Shown here: positions 54,519-64,000 of the stretch, in pieces
How the letters are laid out: each line of letters begins with the position of its first letter
Position numbering within the stretch: the stretch's first letter is position 1
From: Acetivibrio straminisolvens JCM 21531
GTDB lineage: Bacteria; Bacillota; Clostridia; Acetivibrionales; Acetivibrionaceae
Assembly: GCF_000521465.1 (NCBI RefSeq)
Contig: NZ_BAVR01000010.1
Location: forward strand, 16,491 to 80,490
DNA length: 64,000 bases
Reading direction: 5' to 3'
The notes under the pieces: model-generated
Told to the model about the DNA's origin: nothing
Seen by the model: only the letters and a program-made list of their open reading frames with translations
Database searches by the model: none
Translations under genes and position numbers: made by a program

Positions 54519-57133
54519 GTGCAAATACAAAGTATTCAGTGTTTTGCAGGAAGAAATATTCACAGTCATAAGCCAGTTATTAAGATAACATTGGATATAG
54601 GGGAATTGTACAAATCACCTACAAAGGATTTGGGAAACTTTAACGGAAGACTCTTGGCCTTGTTTCCCGGTTTAGAAAAGCATTATTGCTCCTTGGGATA
54701 TGAAGGCGGATTTGTAGAACGCTTAAAGGAAGGGACGTATATAGGTCATGTAACGGAGCATTTGATTATAGAGCTTCAAAATGTTTTGGGATATGAAGTC
54801 AATTATGGCAAGACACGGGTTATTGAGGAACCATCGCTGTACGACATTGTGTTTGAATATAAAAATGAAAAGTGTGCTGTTGAGTGTGCAAGATCAGCAG
54901 TAAACATTGTCTCAATGCTGGTGCACAATGAAGAGATTGATATCGAAGGAATTATAAAAAATTTGAGGGCTATTGCAGTAGATACGGATATGGGTCCTAG
55001 TACAAAAGCGATTTATGAAGAAGCCCAAAAGAGGGGGATACCTGTCGTCAGAATAGGCGATGGCAGTATTCTGAGGTTAGGTTACGGAAAATACTCCCGG
55101 ACTATTCAGGCATCTTTGACGGACCTGCCGAGTTGCATCAATGTTGATATAGCGGGGAATAAGCAACTGACAAAACGGCTTTTGACGGAAAGCAAAATTC
55201 CTGTTCCGGACGGAGATACAGCTTACAGTTTTGAGGGAGCATTGCAAATAGCAAGGGAAATAGGTTTCCCTGTTGTAATAAAGCCAGTGGACAGCAATCA
55301 GGGAAAAGGAGTTACTCTCAATGTTAAAAATGAACAGGAGATAGAGGCTGCGTATAATGAAGCACGAAAATATTCAAGAGTGGTGATAGTGGAGAAATAT
55401 GTAAAAGGAAAGGATTACCGGGTTTTGGTAATTGGTAATAGAGTTGCGGCAGTCTCCGAAAGAAGACCTCCTTCTATACTGGGTGATGGCGTCCATACGG
55501 TAGAGAAGCTTATTGAAATTGAGAATTCCAGTAACTTAAGGGGAGATGACCATGAAAAACCCCTTACAAAAATCAAATTGGATGCAGCAGCACTAAAGGT
55601 TCTAAGAGACCAGGGGATTGACAAAGATTATATACCTCCTTTGGGCGAAAGAATATACCTAAGATACAATGGAAACCTCAGTACAGGAGGGACTGCCAGA
55701 GAATGTACCGGTGAGATACATCCATATAATGCAGATATAGCAGTCAGAGCAGCCAAAATTATAGGGCTTGATATCGCAGGGATTGATGTTACCACCGAAG
55801 ATATATCGGTGCCAATATGTGTTAACGATGGTGCTGTAATCGAAATAAATGCTGCACCGGGACTTAGGATGCATTTGTTTCCGTCGGAAGGAAAGGCTAA
55901 GAATGTAGCGGGAGATATACTGGATATGATGTTTCCGGAGGCATCACCTCATTCAATTCCTATTGTATCGGTTACCGGTACCAACGGAAAAACGACCACT
56001 ACGCGATTGATCAGGCATACTCTTAGCTGCTTGGGAAAAAAGGTAGGAATGACATCTACCGGAGGTGTGTATATTGGCGACGAGTGTGTGCTCAAAGGAG
56101 ACAACACTGGGCCGGCAAGTGCTGCAATGGTATTGTCGTCAAGAGAAGTGGAAGCTGCAGTGCTGGAGACTGCAAGAGGTGGAATTGTGAGAAAAGGCCT
56201 CGGATATGACCTTGCAGATGTGGGGGTTATAACCAATATTGCAGAAGACCATCTCGGTATTGATGGAATGAATACTCTTGAGGAACTGGCATTTGCCAAA
56301 TCATTGGTAATTGAGGCAGTGAAGTCCGATGGATATTCTGTATTAAATGCAGATGACAAATTTGTGCGGTATTTTATGGAGAGAGCCAAAAGCGAGATTA
56401 TCTTATTTTCGAAGAAAAGCGACAATCCCATTGTCAGGGAGCATATGCAAAAAGGCAAAAAGGCATTGTATGTGGACGAAGACACAATTTTTATATTCAA
56501 TGGGAAAAGCTCTATTGCGCTTATGAATCTCAATGAGATTCCCATAACATTCGGAGGAATAGTCGAGTGCAATATTGAAAACTCCCTTGCGGCTGCTTCT
56601 GCGTTGTATGGGTTAAACCTTTCAGTTGAAGCTATTCGGAAAGGACTGGCAACCTTCAGACCGGATATGGAATCCAATCCGGGAAGATTTAATATTATGG
56701 ATATGGGCGGTTTCAAGGTAATGCTTGATTATAGCCACAACCCGGCAGGATACAGTGAAGTTATGAAGTTTTTGGAAAAAATTGATACAAAAAGGCTTGT
56801 AGGATTATAGGTATGCCGGGTGACAGGAATGATTCCAGCATATATAAGGCAGGAAAAATATGCAGCAAGTATTTCTCTAAAATTTATATAAAGGAAGACA
56901 ATGACCTCAGGGGAAGAGAGCCGGGAGAAGTGGCCGGAATCTTATATGATGCGGTTATTAGCAGCGGAACAAAAAAGGAAAATGTAGAAATAATCTATTC
57001 AGAAGTTAGAGCTCTCGAGAAAGCGCTTCTTGATGCAGAGCCCGGAGATTTTATAGTTATGTTTTATGAAGATTTTGAAAGAGCGGTAGAAGTCGTGGAG
57101 CGGATTGCAAACAATTTGCCAAGAATACTGTGA
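54519..57133 (+). CDS. cphA: Cyanophycin synthetase CphA (one-base frameshift near 56803)
   Basis: Makes multi-L-arginyl-poly-L-aspartate from Asp, Arg and ATP. GTG 54519 follows GGGAGGA. Domain order: CphA N-terminal domain (GRNIHSHKPVIKI), ATP-grasp domain with PVVIKPVDSNQGKGVTLNV and VEINAAPGLRMH, then a Mur-ligase domain with TGTNGKTTTTRLI, LETARGGIVRKGLG and LDYSHNPAGYSEV. One A near 56803 restores RLVGIIGMPGDRNDSSIYKAG and the C-terminal 106 residues. About 871 residues, the usual length. Confidence 0.94.
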
Positions 57134-57163
57134 CAGCCGGCCCCGAAATTCTGAACGTAGGAT

Positions 57164-57184
57164 AAAAGGTTTTGTCCTTTTTCT
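57164..57184 (+). terminator. Weak terminator after cphA
   Basis: AAAAGG (57164-57169) and CCTTTT (57176-57181) with a six-base loop and further T. Short stem. Confidence 0.5.
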
Positions 57185-57269
57185 ATTTATGAAGTATAAT
57201 GTTATAAAGAAAAGTAATGCAAAATGGTGAATAGTTACTAATATTCAATAAATAGAAAGAGGTATTGCT

Positions 57270-57833
57270 ATGATAGACAAAGAACGTATAAAAGCTGCCG
57301 TAAGGGAAATATTGATTGGAATTGGAGAAGACCCTGACCGTGAAGGATTGCTCGAAACTCCCGACCGGGTGGCAAGGATGTGTGAAGAAATATTTGCCGG
57401 ACTTCATCAGGACCCAAGGTCGGTTGTGAAGGTGTTTCAGGAAGAGAACCATGAGGAAATGGTCATGGTGAAAGATATTCCTATCTACTCGGTTTGTGAG
57501 CATCATTTGCTCCCGTTCGTAGGGGTGGCACATGTGGTTTATATTCCTAGAAAGGGTAGGATTATGGGGCTCAGCAAGCTTGCCAGGATAGTTGACCTTA
57601 TTGCCAAGAAGCCGCAGCTTCAAGAGAGGCTTGGCAGTGAAGTTGCCAATGTTATAATGGAGACCATAGATCCTTTAGGAGTCGCAGTAGTGGTAGAGGC
57701 TGAGCACTTATGCATGACGATGAGGGGAATAAAAAAGGCAGGTTCAAAAACCGTAACTTCAGCACTTCGAGGTATAATTAAGACCGATGCCCGGACCAGG
57801 GCGGAGGTTATGGCTCTCATAAATGGAAAATGA
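57270..57833 (+). CDS. folE: GTP cyclohydrolase I FolE
   Basis: First step of tetrahydrofolate synthesis, making dihydroneopterin triphosphate from GTP. 187 residues from ATG 57270. [19 protein letters not shown], the zinc-binding [21 protein letters not shown], and [22 protein letters not shown] with the second zinc Cys are all present. It stands alone between two terminators. Confidence 0.95.
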   Translation: MIDKERIKAAVREILIGIGEDPDREGLLETPDRVARMCEEIFAGLHQDPRSVVKVFQEENHEEMVMVKDIPIYSVCEHHLLPFVGVAHVVYIPRKGRIMGLSKLARIVDLIAKKPQLQERLGSEVANVIMETIDPLGVAVVVEAEHLCMTMRGIKKAGSKTVTSALRGIIKTDARTRAEVMALINGK

Positions 57834-57866
57834 GTCAAAGGGGAGAATTCCTCTTGGCTCATTTTC
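57827..57866 (+). terminator. Rho-independent terminator overlapping the folE stop
   Basis: AAAATGAG (57827-57834) and CTCATTTT (57858-57865 region) form the base of an imperfect stem with CAAAGGGGA/TTCCTCTTG. Confidence 0.7.
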
Positions 57867-58087
57867 AGCTTTGCTTATTTAGAAATCTATTTGCATAATC
57901 GGCCTTTCGTTTATTTGCGTTGCCCGCTTATCCGTAAAAATTAATACGCGATCTAGAAATGAGAAAACTCTTCTATCCAGGTACATATCTTGCTATTTAC
58001 ATACTGTCTGTTTACAAATAGATAGCCTGAAAATAGTATAATATGGTATAATGAAACTGTGATAATTATTTAATAGGAAGGTTTGCT

Positions 58088-58837
58088 ATGTGGTTTTTTA
58101 TAATACTCGGTGTATTCCTTATTGTGATGGGGCTGACGATTCATGTATTTAAATGGTATTTTTTAATCTCCGGATATAACACCATGCCTCAAGAAAAAAA
58201 AAGCAAAAGTGGATACAGAAGGCCTTGGACGGCTGATAGGAATATACTTCTATGTCAACGGAGGTATATCTATTTTAGCCGGTGTGCTTTATGCTGCTTT
58301 GGAGCCGGGGAAAATCCTGATTTCTGCCATTGGATTTTTTTGATTTCGACATTTTATGTGTTGTTTAAGGCCCAAAAGTATGACGGGAATATTTATGACG
58401 AAAATGGGAAACTTCGAAAGGGTGCGTGGAAGCAACTCGTGATTCCCGGTTTTATTTCTGTTGTGACATTAATCTTTATTTCTGTTGTGATGTATTTTTC
58501 AATTCAGCCAACGAGGGTAAGTTTTCTTGAAGAAGGTATTCAAATCCATGGTATGTATGGGGATGTTTATACATGGGAATCCATTGAGAGTGCCAGTTTG
58601 AAAGATGAATTGCCGACGATTGAAATACGTACCAACGGTTCGTCTCTAGGTTCAAAATTAAAGGGGTATTTTAAGACAAAGGAACTGGGCGCTGTGAAAT
58701 TGTTTGTCAATACAAAAAATCCTCCCTATATTTACCTTGAAACAGATAGAGGTATGATTATTTTTAATATGAATGATAAAGATGAAACTCAGGAGATTTT
58801 CAGTAGAATTTTAAGAAAAATAGAATATCAATTCTGA
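58088..58837 (+). CDS. DUF3784-like membrane protein with two compensating indels
   Basis: The frame is open throughout, but residues 38-82 are scrambled: an extra A in the nine-A run near 58193-58202 shifts the frame and a missing T in the run near 58332-58338 restores it. Read in the other frame, this stretch gives VDTEGLGRLIGIYFYVNGGISILAGVLYAALEPGKILISAIGFF, which completes the DUF3784 pattern that begins with YFLISGYNTMPQEKK. Two further helices and a PH-like C-terminal domain with IQIHGMYGDVYTWESIESASL follow. About 250 residues; function unknown. Such proteins often neighbour Bce-type modules. Confidence 0.75.
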   Translation: MWFFIILGVFLIVMGLTIHVFKWYFLISGYNTMPQEKKSKSGYRRPWTADRNILLCQRRYIYFSRCALCCFGAGENPDFCHWIFLISTFYVLFKAQKYDGNIYDENGKLRKGAWKQLVIPGFISVVTLIFISVVMYFSIQPTRVSFLEEGIQIHGMYGDVYTWESIESASLKDELPTIEIRTNGSSLGSKLKGYFKTKELGAVKLFVNTKNPPYIYLETDRGMIIFNMNDKDETQEIFSRILRKIEYQF

Positions 58838-58866
58838 AGTTTAATCTAAAACTTTAGGTTAAAGCC

Positions 58867-58885
58867 CTTTCAATAAAATTGAAAG
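58867..58885. repeat. Small perfect inverted repeat
   Basis: CTTTCAAT-AAA-ATTGAAAG, 30 bases after the previous stop. No T run. Could be a weak terminator or an operator. Confidence 0.4.
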
Positions 58886-59055
58886 ATCCCAACATTCTAG
58901 AGAGCAAATAATTTTTGGATAAACAAATACGGAAAATAAAGAAGAAATTGAATCCCTTGAAAATAACAAATAAAATATTGCTATTAGTAATAGGAAAATA
59001 TAAAAGTAACTAACTACTAAATAATATATTTTGTGTGTACCATAGGTGAAAAAGA

Positions 59056-59726
59056 ATGTATAAAATACTTATCGTAGAGGACGATACAACAATCGCCAAC
59101 ATAATTAAAGAACATCTGGCTTCTTGGGGAATGATAACCCGCTGTGTAACGGATTTTGGGAATGTACTTTCGGATTTCGCCGGGTTTTCTCCCCATTTGG
59201 TTCTTATAGATATATCCCTGCCGTTTTATAACGGGTATCATTGGTGCAGTGAGATTAGAAAGATATCGCAGGTACCGATTATCTTTATCTCCTCAGCGTC
59301 GGACAATATGAATATTGTCATGGCCATTAATATGGGTGCGGATGATTTCATAGCCAAGCCTTTCGATTTGACGGTTTTGGTGGCAAAAGTACAGGCCCTT
59401 CTTCGGAGAACCTATGATTTTACTTATGGAACTGATGTATTGGAGCACAAGGTGTAATTCTTAATCTATCGGACTGTTCCCTTGTATATCAAGGAAATAA
59501 ACTGGACTTGACCAAGAATGAACACAGAATTTTACAAGTATTGCTTGAGCAGCGGGGCAAGGTGGTAAGCCGGGACACCTTGATGTATCGTTTATGGGAG
59601 ACAGATGATTTTGTAGATGAGAATACATTGACTGTAAATATGGCAAGACTTAGAAAGAAGCTTGCTAGTGTTGGGATTGAGGAGTTTATTATTACAAAAA
59701 AGGGTTTAGGTTATATGGTGGAATAA
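59056..59726 (+). CDS. bceR: OmpR-family response regulator, BceR type (one-base frameshift near 59452)
   Basis: ATG 59056 after AGGTGAA. Receiver domain with acidic pocket VEDDTT, phospho-Asp in LVLIDISLPFYNG and the Lys in FIAKPFD. One G near 59452 restores LEHKGVILNLSDCSLVYQGNKLDLTKNEHRIL and the winged-helix output domain (QLLEQRGKVVSRDTLMYRLWE-like). About 224 residues. The kinase starts two bases after the stop. Probably binds the inverted repeat at 60792. Confidence 0.88.
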
Positions 59727-59727
59727 T

Positions 59728-60711
59728 ATGAGAATATTATTGGCGTACTTGAAATCACAAAGAAAGCTCTTAATAATTCTTTTTATTTTCGTATTAATTT
59801 ATGCTGCAGTATTTTCTCTGTATGATTTGCCTGTGGAAGCGGTAGGTTATGCAAGTTTATTGTGCTTTGCCATAATGTTAATATTTGGAATTTATGATTA
59901 TATTACATTTTTAAAGAAGCATCAAAGGCTATCTGAACTTCAATCGGATATTGCCATCTCAATTGAACAGCTACCGGCAGCTGTGAATCAAATTGAACAG
60001 GACTATATAGATTTAATTCAAGCCTTATTTAATGACAAACAGCAATACATTGCCAAAAGTGACAGGGAAAAAGCAGAAATGTTGGACTATTACACCTTGT
60101 GGGTTCATCAAATTAAGACACCAATTGCTGCTATGAGGCTAATCCTTCAGAGTGAAGAGAATCAGCAATCGCACGAGTTGCAGTATCAGCTGTTTAAGAT
60201 TGAGCAGTATGTAGAGATGGTTATGGCTTATCTGCGTGTCGGCAGCAACAGTACTGATTTTCTGCTGAAAGAATACGATATGGAAGATATAGTAAAACAA
60301 TCGGTGCGTAAATATGCGCCAATGTTTATCCGCAAAAAAGTAAGCGTAAAGTTGGGAAACCTGAAGCACAAAGTGTTGACCGATGAGAAATGGCTTTGCT
60401 TTGCGATAGAGCAGATATTATCCAATGCTATTAAGTATACCAATGAAGGATATATTTTAATCGACTCGGAAAATGAGACCACATTGGTCATTAAAGATAC
60501 GGGAATCGGTATTGCCCCGGAGGATTTACCCCGGATTTGTGAAAAGGGCTTTACCGGCTATAATGGAAGAATTGATAAAAGAGCATCGGGCATTGGTTTA
60601 TATCTTACAAAACAGATATTGACAAAGCTGGGGCATCGCATTTCTTTTGAATCGGAAATTGGGAAAGGGACAACAGTTCGTATTGAAACGGATACAAGTC
60701 TTCACGCTTAG
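59728..60711 (+). CDS. bceS: Intramembrane-sensing histidine kinase, BceS type
   Basis: 327 residues. Two N-terminal membrane helices with almost no extracellular loop (KLLIILFIFVLIYAAVFSLYDL and AVGYASLLCFAIMLIFGIYDYI), as in kinases that sense through a partner ABC transporter. H-box LWVHQIKTPIAAMRL, N-box EQILSNAIKYT, G1 VIKDTGIGIAPEDL and G2 ASGIGLYLTKQI are all present. Confidence 0.93.
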   Translation: MRILLAYLKSQRKLLIILFIFVLIYAAVFSLYDLPVEAVGYASLLCFAIMLIFGIYDYITFLKKHQRLSELQSDIAISIEQLPAAVNQIEQDYIDLIQALFNDKQQYIAKSDREKAEMLDYYTLWVHQIKTPIAAMRLILQSEENQQSHELQYQLFKIEQYVEMVMAYLRVGSNSTDFLLKEYDMEDIVKQSVRKYAPMFIRKKVSVKLGNLKHKVLTDEKWLCFAIEQILSNAIKYTNEGYILIDSENETTLVIKDTGIGIAPEDLPRICEKGFTGYNGRIDKRASGIGLYLTKQILTKLGHRISFESEIGKGTTVRIETDTSLHA

Positions 60712-60791
60712 TCTTATAAAACTAAATGCCGGATTCGGGTAAAAAGCTACATTTTAAATACTGAAGTAGGCTATTATTTATATATTATTGA

Positions 60792-60832
60792 TGCTTACAA
60801 AAATGTAAGCAATAGAGGCGATATTGTAAGAT
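60792..60832 (+). promoter_or_regulatory. BceR-type inverted repeat and bceAB promoter
   Basis: TGCTTACA-AAAA-TGTAAGCA (60792-60811): perfect arms with an AT-rich four-base spacer, as in BceR operators. A -10-like TAAGAT at 60827-60832 lies 17 bases after the right arm, with no real -35, as expected for an activated promoter. The bceA start is 68 bases further. Confidence 0.7.
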
Positions 60833-60899
60833 AAATCGATGGCAGGAAGAGTGCTGTTGCCGCTAAAATAAGTGTAGAAGTTTTAAGGAGGTTATCATA

Positions 60900-61666
60900 A
60901 TGTCATTATTAGAAGTAAGAAATCTCAAAAAGATATATACGACACGATTTGGCGGTAATTATGTGCAAGCTCTAACCGATGTGAGCTTTTCAGTAGAAGC
61001 CGGTGAATATGTATCCATCATGGGGGAATCCGGCTCGGGAAAAACCACTCTTCTAAACATCCTTGCAGCTTTAGACAAGCCAACGAGTGGAGATGTGCTG
61101 TTATCGGGCAAGGATATGAACAAAATAAAGGACAAGGATATTGCAGCCTTCCGCAGGGATAATATAGGCTTTGTCTTTCAGGACTTTAACCTGTTGGATA
61201 CTTTCTCAATCAAAGACAATATTTTTCTTCCTTTGGTATTGGCGGGCAAGGATTATAAAGAAATGGAACAGCGGATAAAGCCTTTGGCTGACAAACTTGG
61301 CATTACAGATATTTTAAAGAAATATCCCTACGAGGTATCGGGAGGTCAGAAGCAGAGAGCGGCAGTTTGCCGTGCCCTTATTACCAATCCCCAGATAATA
61401 TTGGCGGATGAGCCACCGGTGCGTTGGATTCAAAGTCAACGGATCAGCTGCTTCATTTGTTTGGCAAAATTAATGAGGATGGACACACTATTCTTATGGT
61501 GACCCATTCGGTGAAAGCAGCCAGCCATGCAAAACGTGTTTTGTTTATTAAGGACGGAGCGGTATATCATCAGATATATAGAGGTAATTGCAGCTATGAC
61601 GAGATGTATCAGAAGATTTCCGATACCTTGACTCTGCTTACTACCGGAGGTGACAAAAATGCGTAA
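60900..61666 (+). CDS. bceA: ABC transporter ATPase, BceA type (one-base frameshift near 61414)
   Basis: ATG 60900 after AAGGAGG. Walker A GESGSGKTT, Q-loop VFQDFNLLDTFS, signature VSGGQKQR, and Walker B LADEP; one A near 61414 restores ADEPTGALDSKSTDQLLHL and the H-loop VTHSVKAAS. About 255 residues. Together with BceB it detoxifies cell-wall-active peptides such as bacitracin by target protection, and signals to the kinase. Confidence 0.92.
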
Positions 61667-63671
61667 AAGCTTGTTTCCTTCTCTTGCGTGGCAAAATATC
61701 CGTAAAAATATTAAGTTTTATCTACCCTATATTTTAACTATTATCGGTACGGTGGCAGGATTTTATATTATAAGTGCCATTGCTTCAGACGAAGGGGTAG
61801 CCAAGCTGCGAGGTGCGGCATATGTGACATTGATGATGTTTTTAGGGATAAATATTATCGGTATATTTTCTGTGATTTTTCTTCTGTATACCAATAGCTT
61901 TCTCATAAAACGGCGTCATAAGGAGCTGGCATTATACAACATGCTGGGAATGGAAAAACGGCATATTGCGTGGATTCTTTGCTATGAATCCCTATATGTA
62001 GCCTTTATTGGAATTGGTGGCGGATTACTTTGCGGCATACTGCTTCACAAACTGGTAACCCTTACGTTATTTAAATTACTTCGCTTTGATGTGCCCTTCG
62101 GTTTTTCGATTTCTATTGTGGCTATAAAAGTATCGGTAATATTGTTTGCTTCAATTATTGCTATTACTCTGATTTTTAATCTGGTGAGGATTCGCAGAGC
62201 TAATCCCATTGAATTGCTTAGAAGCTCCAGTGCAGGAGAAAGGGAGCCAAAAAGTAAATGGATTTTAACTTTGATTGGAGTCCTGTCCCTTGGTGCCGGC
62301 TATTATATAGCCCTAACTACAAAGTCAGCTGTACAGGCGCTGACAATCTATTTTCTGGCCGTATTTCTTGTGATAATAGGTACTTATTGTCTGTTTACGG
62401 CTATAAGCATCGTTATATTGAAGCAGCTTAGAAGAAATAGAAAGCTATATTATAAAACAAAATATTTTATCGGAATTTCCGGAATGCTATACCGGATGAA
62501 GAGGAATGCTGTAGGCCTTGCAAATATTTGTATATTGTCTACTATGGTACTGGTTATGGTATCGGGGACTCTTTCTCTTTATCTGGGAACAGAGGATATG
62601 ATTGATAGATTTTGCCCGGGTCAAATTGTGCCGCAAATTACTATAAACAGTGAAACGGAAAACGGTTTTCAAAAAGATATTATGATAGAGAAGATAAAGG
62701 ATATTATAGATAAAAATAACGGGAAAATAACCCGGTTCGAGGATTACACCTATTTGTCCTTTGCAGCAGGCAGGGGTGAAAATTATTACCACACAAGAAT
62801 TGAAGGAAGTTTTAATGCAGATTATGTACAGCTATGCTTTATAACTAAAGAGGACTATGCAAAGCTAACCGGAACAGAAGTGGAATTGAAGGAGGATGAA
62901 ATCTTATTTTTCAGTGACACACTGAAAGATAAAGAGAACATTCGTATAGAAGCCGGCGATTATTCTTTTGTATTCACCATAGTGGAACATCTGAAAAGCT
63001 TTCCTTCAGTTGGAGATCTGACCTCAATAGTAGATACCGGCTACGGAGTAGTGAAGGATGAGAAGGTACTTCAAACTTTGTATAAGGGGCAGAAGTCTGC
63101 TTATGACAAAATGGCCAGTGATTTAAAATGGGCTGCAATAATTGATACGGATTTAAAAGAAGATATTCAAATCAAATGTGCCGGGGAGATTGGAAATCTA
63201 TCTTCGGCAGACAGTATAGGAGACTATAAAGACTTTATAGTTAGCACAAGAGCACAAGACTCTGCTGATTTTTATGCAATGAACGGTGGATTTTTGTTCC
63301 TTGGACTGTTCTTAGGGTTTCTTTTTAACATGGCAACGGTTCTGATTATCTACTACAAGCAAATTTCTGAAGGCTATGAGGATAAAGAGCGTTTTGAGAT
63401 TATGCAAAAGGTTGGTTTACCAAAGAAAGAAATTAAACGGTCGATTAGTATGCAGATTCTGATAGTTTTCTTTGCACCCTTGGCAGTAGCCGCAATTCAT
63501 GTGGCCTTTGATTTTAAATTGATGGTGAAGCTCCTGAGTTTATTTTCCCTTACGAACAACAAACTTACGATGCTTTGTACCCTTGGAACTTTATTGGGCT
63601 TTGCTGTGATATACGGTGTTGTGTATTGGCTGACAGCACGAACTTATTATAAAATTGTGAGTGCTGAGTGA
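61659..63671 (+). CDS. bceB: ABC transporter permease, BceB type (FtsX-like)
   Basis: 670 residues from ATG 61659, overlapping bceA by eight bases. FtsX-type helices at the N-terminus (FYLPYILTIIGTVAGFYII and FLGINIIGIFSVIFLLYTNSF), LALYNMLGMEKRHIAWI, and more helices near residues 100-280, then a large extracellular domain of about 220 residues (roughly 320-540), then three helices at the C-terminus. The large loop is the peptide-sensing domain in this family. Confidence 0.93.
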   Translation: MRKSLFPSLAWQNIRKNIKFYLPYILTIIGTVAGFYIISAIASDEGVAKLRGAAYVTLMMFLGINIIGIFSVIFLLYTNSFLIKRRHKELALYNMLGMEKRHIAWILCYESLYVAFIGIGGGLLCGILLHKLVTLTLFKLLRFDVPFGFSISIVAIKVSVILFASIIAITLIFNLVRIRRANPIELLRSSSAGEREPKSKWILTLIGVLSLGAGYYIALTTKSAVQALTIYFLAVFLVIIGTYCLFTAISIVILKQLRRNRKLYYKTKYFIGISGMLYRMKRNAVGLANICILSTMVLVMVSGTLSLYLGTEDMIDRFCPGQIVPQITINSETENGFQKDIMIEKIKDIIDKNNGKITRFEDYTYLSFAAGRGENYYHTRIEGSFNADYVQLCFITKEDYAKLTGTEVELKEDEILFFSDTLKDKENIRIEAGDYSFVFTIVEHLKSFPSVGDLTSIVDTGYGVVKDEKVLQTLYKGQKSAYDKMASDLKWAAIIDTDLKEDIQIKCAGEIGNLSSADSIGDYKDFIVSTRAQDSADFYAMNGGFLFLGLFLGFLFNMATVLIIYYKQISEGYEDKERFEIMQKVGLPKKEIKRSISMQILIVFFAPLAVAAIHVAFDFKLMVKLLSLFSLTNNKLTMLCTLGTLLGFAVIYGVVYWLTARTYYKIVSAE

Positions 63672-64000
63672 AATTGAATATTATGATTTGCTAAATCGGT
63701 TTTATGATTGTGACAGGATAAAAAGTGTTTAAGCATACCCGGTATCTAAAAAGATATCGGGTATGCTTAATTTCGTATTTTAAGGCGATTGTTTTAATAA
63801 TTTTTGCTTATACAAGATTACAGTAATTATTCAATCATGTTGAATTAATGCTTGAAAAACTCTTAAAAATATGGATTGTAAATGTAAAATTAAAACATAT
63901 AAGCATCATCTAGATACAGCCAAATTTGTTGTTCATATAAAATTAAATATACATAAAAGTGAGTAAATTGTTATTTCTTTAGTGACAAGTAATAATATTA
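63672..64000 (+). other. Region after bceB
   Basis: 329 bases. Holds the terminator at 63729-63770; the remaining 230 bases are AT-rich with no gene or motif I can support. Confidence 0.6.
63729..63775 (+). terminator. Terminator after bceAB
   Basis: An 18-base arm (63729-63746) pairs with 63753-63770 with one G-T pair; TTTCGTATTTT follows. Confidence 0.85.

Noticed and set aside
641..61414. Programmed frameshifting as explanation of the split genes
   Set aside because: The breaks lie in unrelated conserved motifs, mostly without slippery heptamers, and occur in genes not known to use frameshifting. Sequencing error explains all of them more simply.
1..64000. Prophage, integrative element, toxin-antitoxin or defence system
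   Set aside because: No integrase, terminase, restriction, Cas, or toxin-antitoxin gene was recognised in any frame.

Overview
The window is low-to-moderate GC Firmicute DNA, most like a clostridial cellulolytic lineage of the Acetivibrio/Ruminiclostridium (Clostridium thermocellum) type. I infer this from remembered protein resemblance, AGGAGG-type ribosome sites, frequent TTG/GTG starts, an S-box, an M-box and a Bacillus-like flagellar gene order; no 16S or other marker is present to prove it. No tRNA, rRNA, CRISPR array or intact insertion sequence was found.

Layout. 1-10200: housekeeping genes (dnaB 3' end, tilS, hpt, ftsH, a FlK-like thioesterase, metK behind a SAM-I riboswitch, a small membrane-anchored protein, recD2, comF). 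10306-17203: late flagellar operon yvyF-flgM-flgN-flgK-flgK2-flgL-yviE-fliW-csrA. 17290-19015: a tetR/hlyD remnant with a 35-bp palindrome, and an aldehyde dehydrogenase. 19070-21848: three tandem flagellin genes behind a sigma-28-type promoter, each with two CsrA-type hairpins in its leader. 21951-38456: a flagellin glycosylation island with two Maf-type glycosyltransferases, all six pseudaminic acid genes (pseB, F, I, H, G, C), several methyltransferases, a B12/radical-SAM enzyme, an acyl carrier protein, an FkbH-type enzyme and a VOC protein. 38773-43620: a lone methyltransferase, then flaG-fliD-fliS-fliT-like. 43654-45108: M-box and corA between two copies of a 63-bp repeat. 45087-48000: an alpha/beta hydrolase, a DUF2179 membrane protein and an AraC regulator. 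48108-51013: leuC-leuD-leuB. 51091-51735: a divergent LexA-like repressor. 52064-57133: a cyanophycin operon (isoaspartyl dipeptidase, small membrane protein, cphB, cphA). 57270-57833: folE. 58088-63671: a DUF3784-like membrane protein and a complete Bce-type two-component/ABC antimicrobial-peptide module with a probable response-regulator operator.

How it works together. From comF to fliS the gene order matches the Bacillus subtilis comF-flgM-flgK-csrA-hag-flaG-fliD-fliS cluster, with the glycosylation island inserted between hag and flaG. FliW and CsrA probably gate flagellin translation through the leader hairpins. The island makes a nonulosonic acid and probably decorates it further with an ACP-borne, methylated acyl group before Maf transfers it to flagellin.

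Quality warning. Close to forty single-base indels break otherwise well-conserved genes, including essential ones (ftsH, metK, tilS). Most are one-base losses in or beside short homopolymers. I treat these as sequencing or assembly errors, give the span of the reconstructed gene, and name each indel position.
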